Below, one piece after another: positions 6,411-10,631 of a stretch of 10,631 bases of DNA; position 1 is the stretch's first letter; each line of letters opens with the position of its first letter. Where the stretch lies: the NCBI GenBank assembly GCA_905236405.1, contig CAJOQB010000076.1, positions 1 to 10,631 of the forward strand, given 5' to 3'. The translations under genes and the position numbers were made by a program. The notes beneath the pieces are model-generated. The model did no database searches. It was not told the origin of the DNA and saw only the letters and a list, made by a program, of their open reading frames with translations. The stretch comes from an uncultured Bacteroidales bacterium. GTDB taxonomy: Bacteria; Bacteroidota; Bacteroidia; Bacteroidales; P3.

Positions 6411-6468
6411 ATTAATTGTTCCGTTGGAGGGTCGGAATGAAGTAAAACACTAAATAAACAATACAAGC

Positions 6469-7272
6469 ATGAAAAAGAGATTGTTTACTTTGACAACGAC
6501 AGCGATGGTGATGTTGGGAGCCTTGCTGTCAACAGGTTGTTCCAGTTATTATTTCCCGCAGATGGGTCGCATGCCGCTTCACACACAGCAAGGAGAATTG
6601 GTGGCCGAGGTGGGCATCCCGCAAATCGCTGTAAGTGGCGCGGCGGTTGTTGATCAACGAAGAATTGCCAGCAACATCTTCTATCAGGCATCGTGCTCCT
6701 ATGCCGTTACCGACCACTTGGCCGTACAGTTGTCTTCCCGTAACATTATGGATCCCCGTCACCAGGTCATGGTGGGTTGGTACAATCCCTTGTCTGAGCA
6801 TGCCACATTCGAAGTGTACGGTGGCTACGCCTATCAGAAATGTTCTTATGTCAATGATGCGATGATTGACGTCGAAGGGTATTCTGACCACCGACTGCAG
6901 GGGAACGCTCAGACGGTATTCGTCCAAGGCGACATTGGATTCCCGTCGTACAAACCGGCATGGAGCAACCGAATCGAGTTCACGGCTGGTGCAGGCTTGC
7001 GTGCCGGTGGCGTGTTGATGAACTACCACCGATATGACTATGAAAGAGTGTATGATGGAACTTCGTCATCGGTAGTGATGACAGGCGAGGGTGACTACAG
7101 CACCAAGATGTTCGAGTTGCAGCTTATGGTGCAGCTGGGCGTGGGCGGTCCCCGATGGAAGATGGAGATAGGGGCCTGCTACAGCTTGATGTTGGGTCCC
7201 GGCTGGCCCACAACATACCCGTTCAGCACCAACCTCAGCGTCACCTACCGTATTCCGCTATTGAACAAGTAG
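6469..7272 (+). CDS. Predicted outer-membrane beta-rich lipoprotein, function unknown
   Basis: The protein has 267 residues. Residues 1-23 form a signal peptide with K2-K3-R4, a hydrophobic core and LSTG before C24, a plausible though imperfect lipobox (Ser rather than Leu/Val/Ile at -3). The mature part is rich in alternating hydrophobic/polar beta segments with aromatic residues and Gly turns (for example VEVYGGYAY-like, FTAGAGLRAGG, LQLMVQLGVG) and ends in a strand, TNLSVTYRIPLL. This pattern resembles small Bacteroidetes outer-membrane beta-barrel proteins of unknown function; no enzymatic motif is seen. No TAnnTTTG box lies in the 58 nt before the ATG. It may therefore be read from the promoter at 6142-6171, with the structured RNA as leader, or from a divergent promoter. 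No terminator is evident before thrS. Confidence 0.8.
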   Translation: MKKRLFTLTTTAMVMLGALLSTGCSSYYFPQMGRMPLHTQQGELVAEVGIPQIAVSGAAVVDQRRIASNIFYQASCSYAVTDHLAVQLSSRNIMDPRHQVMVGWYNPLSEHATFEVYGGYAYQKCSYVNDAMIDVEGYSDHRLQGNAQTVFVQGDIGFPSYKPAWSNRIEFTAGAGLRAGGVLMNYHRYDYERVYDGTSSSVVMTGEGDYSTKMFELQLMVQLGVGGPRWKMEIGACYSLMLGPGWPTTYPFSTNLSVTYRIPLLNK

Positions 7273-7352
7273 CCATCAAGTCCCGTCACCCTGTGTAATC
7301 TGATGAGGAATTGAATAAAAAGAGAAGAGAAATAGGTAATTATTAAAATATT

Positions 7353-7360
7353 TGTATCTT
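7353..7360 (+). promoter_or_regulatory. Promoter -7 box for the thrS-infC-rpmI-rplT cluster
   Basis: TATCTTTG matches TAnnTTTG exactly and lies about 105 nt before the thrS ATG. No clear TTG is present at -33. The predicted leader (from about 7366) contains one weak hairpin, CAACC 7377-7381 with GGTTG 7391-7395, followed by an AT-rich stretch without Shine-Dalgarno. Confidence 0.6.
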
Positions 7361-7464
7361 TGCACGTTCAAAATGATGCAACCTGATATGTCGGTTGTTG
7401 ACGTATTGTGTTGTGTGCTAAAAGAATATATAGAATAGAATAAAAGAAATATATAGTGCAAACT

Positions 7465-9396
7465 ATGATTAATATTACCTTGCCCGACGGTTCTGTACGT
7501 CAATATGAATCTGGTGTGACGTCTTTGGATGTTGCAAAAAGCATTAGCGAAGGACTTGCACGCAATGTGCTGGCTGCTAAGGTGAATGGAAAAGTGACGG
7601 AGTTGTATCGTCCTATCAACGAGGATGCCACCGTTCAGTTGTTGACTTGGAACGACGAAGACGGCAAACATACATTCTGGCACACCAGCGCCCACCTTTT
7701 GGCTGCTGCCATCGAAGAGCTTTATCCAGGTGTGAAGTTTGGTATCGGACCCTCTATCGAAACGGGTTTCTATTACGACATCGACTTCATGGACTATCAG
7801 GTGTCGTCGGAGGATTTCCCCAAGATTGAGAAGAAGATGCAGGAGTTGGTGAAGGCCAAGACGCCCATCACCCGTCGCGAGGTGACCAAAGCTGAAGCCC
7901 TCGATTTCTTCACCCAGAAGGGCGACGAATACAAGTTGGAACTCATCAGCGCTCTGGAAGACGGCACCATCTCTTTCTACGAGAGCGGCAAGTTCACCGA
8001 CCTCTGTCGTGGACCTCACTTGGTCGACTTCAGCCCCATCAAGGCTGTCAAACTGATAAACCTGGCTGGGGCTTACTGGCGTGGTGACGAGCATCGCAAA
8101 CAGTTGACCCGCGTCTATGCTGTGTCATTCCCCAAGAAGAGCGAACTCGACGAATACCTGGTGCTGCTTGAGGAAGCCAAGAAACGCGACCACCGCAAGA
8201 TAGGCAAGGAGTTGGGTCTCTACATGTTCAGCGAGACGGTGGGCAAAGGTCTCCCCATCTGGTTGCCGAAGGGTACCGACCTGCGTCTGCGTCTGCAGAA
8301 CTATCTGACCAAGATTCAGAAACAATATGGTTACCAGCAGGTAATCACTCCTCATATCGGTTCCAAACAGTTGTATGAGACTTCGGGACACTGGGATCAC
8401 TACGGTGCCGACAGTTTCCAACCCATCACCACACCCGAAGAGGGCGAGGTCTATCTGCTGAAGCCGATGAACTGTCCTCACCACTGTATGATTTACAAGA
8501 ACGAGCCTCACTCGTACAAAGATTTGCCGCTGCGTTATGCTGAGTTCGGTACGGTCTATCGCTACGAGCAGAGCGGTGAGTTGCACGGGTTGACCCGCGT
8601 TCGCTCGTTTACGCAGGACGACGCCCACATCTTCTGTCGTCCCGACCAGGTGAAAGAGGAGTTCATCAAGGTGATGGATATCATCCAAACCATCTTCAAG
8701 GCGTTGAGCTTCGAGAACTTCGAAGCACAGATTTCGCTCCGTGACCCCGAAAACAAGACCAAGTATGTCGGTAGCGACGAGGTGTGGGAGAAGGCCGAAC
8801 GTGCCATCATAGAGGCTTGTGAGGAAAAGAACCTGCCTGCCAAAGTGGAATACGGTGAAGCCGCCTTCTATGGACCCAAACTCGACTTCATGGTGAAGGA
8901 CGCCATTGGACGTCGTTGGCAGTTGGGTACCATTCAGGTCGACTACAACCTGCCCGAGCGTTTCCAACTGGAATACATCAACAAAGACAATCAGAAAGAA
9001 CGTCCGGTGATGATTCACCGCGCTCCCTTCGGTTCGATGGAGCGTTTTGTGGCTGTGCTGATTGAACACACGGGTGGCAAGTTCCCCTTGTGGCTCACTC
9101 CCGACCAGTTCATCATTCTTCCTGTCAGCGAGAAATACATCGACCAGGCAAAAGAGATGCACTCCAAGCTGGAGCAGATGGGATTGCGTGGTGTCATCGA
9201 CGAGCGTAGCGAGAAGATTGGCCGCAAGATCCGTGACGCCGAGTTGAAACGTATACCCTACATGATTATCATGGGTGAGAAAGAGATTGGCGAAGGCACA
9301 CTCTCTATCCGTCGTCAAGGCGAAGGCGATCTTGGCTCGATGACTCCCGAACAGTTTGTTGACCGCGTCAACACCGAGATAGAAAACGTACTCTAA
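7465..9396 (+). CDS. thrS: Threonyl-tRNA synthetase
   Basis: The protein has 643 residues from the ATG at 7465; an in-frame GTG at 7456 would add only three residues, and homologues start at the MI-IT-PDGSV segment. It is full length for bacterial ThrRS, a cytoplasmic class IIa enzyme that charges tRNA(Thr). Domains in order are TGS (about 1-62); the editing domain with H73-xxx-H77 and C181/H185 of the CRGPH motif, which clears mischarged Ser-tRNA(Thr); the catalytic core with zinc/threonine ligands C337, H388 and H518, and motif 2 around YRYEQSGELHGLTRVRSF; and the anticodon-binding domain from about 540, ending GDLGSM. All expected catalytic and editing residues are intact. It leads the thrS-infC-rpmI-rplT cluster, and no terminator separates it from infC. 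Confidence 0.98.
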   Translation: MINITLPDGSVRQYESGVTSLDVAKSISEGLARNVLAAKVNGKVTELYRPINEDATVQLLTWNDEDGKHTFWHTSAHLLAAAIEELYPGVKFGIGPSIETGFYYDIDFMDYQVSSEDFPKIEKKMQELVKAKTPITRREVTKAEALDFFTQKGDEYKLELISALEDGTISFYESGKFTDLCRGPHLVDFSPIKAVKLINLAGAYWRGDEHRKQLTRVYAVSFPKKSELDEYLVLLEEAKKRDHRKIGKELGLYMFSETVGKGLPIWLPKGTDLRLRLQNYLTKIQKQYGYQQVITPHIGSKQLYETSGHWDHYGADSFQPITTPEEGEVYLLKPMNCPHHCMIYKNEPHSYKDLPLRYAEFGTVYRYEQSGELHGLTRVRSFTQDDAHIFCRPDQVKEEFIKVMDIIQTIFKALSFENFEAQISLRDPENKTKYVGSDEVWEKAERAIIEACEEKNLPAKVEYGEAAFYGPKLDFMVKDAIGRRWQLGTIQVDYNLPERFQLEYINKDNQKERPVMIHRAPFGSMERFVAVLIEHTGGKFPLWLTPDQFIILPVSEKYIDQAKEMHSKLEQMGLRGVIDERSEKIGRKIRDAELKRIPYMIIMGEKEIGEGTLSIRRQGEGDLGSMTPEQFVDRVNTEIENVL

Positions 9397-9443
9397 AAAA
9401 TTAACTCTGATTAGAACTCAAAGAACGACACAAATGAATTAAT

Positions 9444-9490
9444 GACAAGCCGTATTAGCCAACTGACAGTTGGACGAAAGAGTGCTTGTT
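9444..9490 (+). promoter_or_regulatory. Nested hairpin in the thrS-infC gap
   Basis: GACAAGC (9444-9450) pairs with GCTTGTT (9484-9490; 7 bp, one G-U). Inside it CCAAC (9459-9463) pairs with GTTGG (9469-9473) around TGACA. The two helices are separated by internal loops of 8 and 10 nt. The element ends 16 nt before the infC Shine-Dalgarno, so it could influence infC translation or mRNA processing. No U-tract follows, so it is not a terminator. The intervening AT-rich stretch contains the palindrome TATAAATTTATA at 9494-9505. Confidence 0.45.
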
Positions 9491-9506
9491 GAGTATAAAT
9501 TTATAT

Positions 9507-9511
9507 AGGAG
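9507..9511 (+). promoter_or_regulatory. Shine-Dalgarno of infC
   Basis: AGGAG is the only strong Shine-Dalgarno ahead of a gene in this window; the other genes have none or only a weak match. It lies 9 nt before ATC at 9521, 18 nt before ATT at 9530 and 27 nt before TTG at 9539, which favours ATC as the start codon. An in-frame TAG overlaps it at 9506-9508, so no start further upstream is possible. Confidence 0.7.
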
Positions 9512-9520
9512 AAAAAAGTT

Positions 9521-10087
9521 ATCGCTAACATTAAACCTTTGCCCCAACCCAGAGGGCGTGGACGTGGCCCCGTCAAGAAGGAGCCGGAACATCGTATCAA
9601 CGATAAGATAACAGCACCGATGGTGCGCGTGGTGGGCGACAATGCCGACAACAACATCTATTCCTTGCGTGAAGCCCTCACGATGGCTTACGACCAAGGG
9701 TTGGATTTGGTCGAGATCAGCCCCAATGCCAATCCTCCTGTGTGCAAGATTATAGAGTATCAGAAATATCTCTATGAGCAGAAGAAACGCCAGAAGGAGC
9801 AGAAAGCCAACGCCACCAAGATTGTCATCAAAGAGATTCGACTGAGTCCCCAAACCGACGATCATGACTTTGAGTTCAAACTGAATCATGCCATCCGTTT
9901 CTTGAAGGAGGGCAACAAAGTGAAGGTGGAGGTCTTCTTCCGTGGACGTTCCATCCTCTACAAAGAGCAGGGCGAGACCCAGCTGCTGAAATTTGCCGAA
10001 GCGCTGTTCGAATATGGCAAACCTGAACAGATGCCCAAACTCGAAGGCAAACGTATGCAGATGATTATCGCACCGAAGAAACAATAG
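9521..10087 (+). CDS. infC: Translation initiation factor IF-3, probably with a non-canonical AUC start
   Basis: From ATC 9521 the protein has 188 residues and would read MANIKPLPQPRGRGRG. IF3 binds the 30S subunit, blocks 50S joining and proofreads the initiator tRNA-start codon match. The N-domain runs from RINDKI (residue 25) through DLVEISPNANPPVCKIIEY (62-80), a lysine-rich linker follows (81-98), and the C-domain contains KEIRLSPQTDDHD and FFRGRS (139-144). No ATG exists near the start: the only standard alternative, TTG at 9539, is 27 nt from the Shine-Dalgarno. E. coli infC uses AUU, which lets IF3 repress its own synthesis, and the same logic is likely here. ATT 9530 or GTT 9518 are less well placed. 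The basic Arg/Gly-rich N-terminal extension is a lineage feature. rpmI begins 56 nt downstream. Confidence 0.93.
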   Translation: MANIKPLPQPRGRGRGPVKKEPEHRINDKITAPMVRVVGDNADNNIYSLREALTMAYDQGLDLVEISPNANPPVCKIIEYQKYLYEQKKRQKEQKANATKIVIKEIRLSPQTDDHDFEFKLNHAIRFLKEGNKVKVEVFFRGRSILYKEQGETQLLKFAEALFEYGKPEQMPKLEGKRMQMIIAPKKQ

Positions 10088-10143
10088 TAAAGAAACAAGT
10101 GTATCTGTCACAATAACGTCTAACTTATTAAAACAGTAAAGTA

Positions 10144-10338
10144 ATGCCTACATTGAAAACCAAAGCCAGCGCCAAGAAGCGTTTCGCTTTCACCGGTACT
10201 GGCAAAATCAAGAGAAAGCACGCTTATCACAGCCACATCCTCACCAAGAAGGAGACCACTCAAAAGCGCAATCTTGACCACACCGCTTTGGTCAGCCGCG
10301 ACGATGAGAAGCGCGTGAAAAAGATGCTTCTTAAGTAA
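10144..10338 (+). CDS. rpmI: Ribosomal protein bL35
   Basis: The protein has 64 residues, the normal length for bL35 of the large subunit. It opens with MPTLKTKASAKKRF, contains the family segment GKIKRKHAYHSHILTKK, and ends in a basic RVKKMLLK tail. The position between infC and rplT is the conserved bacterial order. The 56-nt gap after infC shows no promoter box or terminator, so it is read from upstream. No Shine-Dalgarno precedes the ATG. Confidence 0.97.
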   Translation: MPTLKTKASAKKRFAFTGTGKIKRKHAYHSHILTKKETTQKRNLDHTALVSRDDEKRVKKMLLK

Positions 10339-10344
10339 CAATTC

Positions 10345-10413
10345 GTTCCAGTGACAAACGCTCCATTCCCCGTTGACGGGTGACCTTCGACGAAGGAGCC
10401 TCTGGTCAGGAAC
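10345..10413 (+). promoter_or_regulatory. Structured RNA element between rpmI and rplT
   Basis: The outer helix is GTTCC 10345-10349 with GGAAC 10409-10413 plus TGAC 10352-10355 with GTCA 10405-10408, giving 9 bp with a 2-nt bulge (AG). Inside are CCCG/CGGG with loop TTGA (10369-10380) and CCTTC/GAAGG with a 3-nt loop (10384-10396), making a multi-branch junction. GCTCC 10360-10364 can instead pair with GGAGC 10395-10399, which would break the second inner hairpin. No U-tract follows, so it is not a terminator. Given the bL35-bL20 context, where bL20 autoregulates through mRNA structure in E. coli and Bacillus, a control site for rplT is a reasonable inference. Confidence 0.5.
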
Positions 10414-10459
10414 AAAACAAATCACAGGAGTTATTAACCATTGTTTATAGCACCAAAGA

Positions 10460-10480
10460 ACAGTTCCGTCAAAGGACTGT
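10460..10480 (+). promoter_or_regulatory. Hairpin upstream of rplT
   Basis: ACAGTTCC (10460-10467) pairs with GGACTGT (10474-10480), 7 bp with one bulged T, around the 6-nt loop GTCAAA. It ends 28 nt before the rplT ATG, leaving an A-rich, unstructured ribosome-loading stretch. It may belong to the same leader as the larger element at 10345-10413. Confidence 0.4.
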
Positions 10481-10508
10481 CGCTTAAACGAAAAAAAATT
10501 AAAGTATT

Positions 10509-10631
10509 ATGCCAAGATCAGTAAATGCTGTAGCTTCCAGAGCTCGCAGAAAGAAAATCCTCAACCGCACCAAAGGTTATTGGGGCAGAGGTAAAAACGT
10601 TTGGACAGTAGCCAAAAACAAATGGGAAAAA
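10509..10631 (+). CDS. rplT: Ribosomal protein bL20, 5' part (cut by window end)
   Basis: Forty-one residues are visible of a protein that is normally about 115-118 residues. The start MPRSVNAVASRARRKKIL followed by NRTKGYWGRGKNVWTVAK is a clear bL20 N-terminus: a basic, helix-forming extension that binds 23S rRNA early in 50S assembly. It follows rpmI after an unusually long 170-nt structured gap. No Shine-Dalgarno is seen before the ATG. Confidence 0.97.
   Translation, partial: MPRSVNAVASRARRKKILNRTKGYWGRGKNVWTVAKNKWEK

Noticed and set aside
7377..7395. Possible ThrRS-binding anticodon mimic in the thrS leader (hairpin CAACC/GGTTG with UGU in its loop)
   Set aside because: UGU, a Thr anticodon, is present in the 9-nt loop but not at the central anticodon position, and the stem is only 5 bp. 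Too weak to call an autoregulatory operator.
7276..8094. Minus-strand open frame covering the thrS 5' end and upstream gap
   Set aside because: Most of it is antisense to the TGS and editing domains of thrS, and the remaining part covers the thrS promoter region.
8125..9318. Long minus-strand open frame opposite thrS (397 codons)
   Set aside because: Same reasoning: it is a shadow of the conserved ThrRS gene, with no recognisable domain.

Overview
The window looks like a chromosomal segment from a member of the Bacteroidota, most likely order Bacteroidales. Evidence for this is the repeated Bacteroidetes-type -7 box TAnnTTTG (in one case with TTG exactly 19 nt upstream), start codons that mostly lack a Shine-Dalgarno sequence, lipoprotein signals of Bacteroidetes style, and proteins that resemble Bacteroidales AspRS, ThrRS, IF3 and a DUF1846 protein. 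I see no phage, IS, CRISPR or defence genes. It is mainly a housekeeping translation neighbourhood. The unusual content lies between the genes.

Left part (1-2158): the last ~50 nt of a 5S rRNA and its terminator close an rRNA operon coming from the left. A second hairpin terminator ends the oppositely oriented pair DUF1846 gene -> small surface-type lipoprotein (both minus strand). The DUF1846 gene has a -7 box about 35 nt upstream of its start.

Middle (2159-5887): after a 291-nt divergent intergenic region, a plus-strand cluster encodes an alpha/beta-hydrolase lipoprotein, aspartyl-tRNA synthetase (aspS) and a nitroreductase-family flavoprotein only 12 nt after aspS. A strong intrinsic terminator ends the cluster. 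A perfect -7 box lies so close to the aspS ATG that a leaderless transcript is possible.

Intergenic region 5818-6468 (651 nt, no credible protein gene): it holds (i) the terminator, (ii) an array of six degenerate 22-23 bp units, each starting GCAG and most of them self-complementary, with a perfect 15-bp inverted repeat in the middle, (iii) a near-ideal Bacteroidetes promoter, and (iv) a ~230-nt stretch that folds by hand into one long rod of stacked helices followed by a U-tract. The last is a candidate small RNA, possibly 6S-like. A predicted beta-barrel-like lipoprotein gene of unknown function follows.

Right part (7273-10631): the classic thrS-infC-rpmI-rplT translation cluster, with rplT cut by the window end. 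infC has no ATG/GTG/TTG at a suitable distance from the only good Shine-Dalgarno in the window. The best-placed start is AUC, which would suit IF3 autoregulation through a non-canonical start codon. The thrS-infC and rpmI-rplT gaps (124 and 170 nt) both contain nested hairpins and are candidate r-protein/IF3 control regions.
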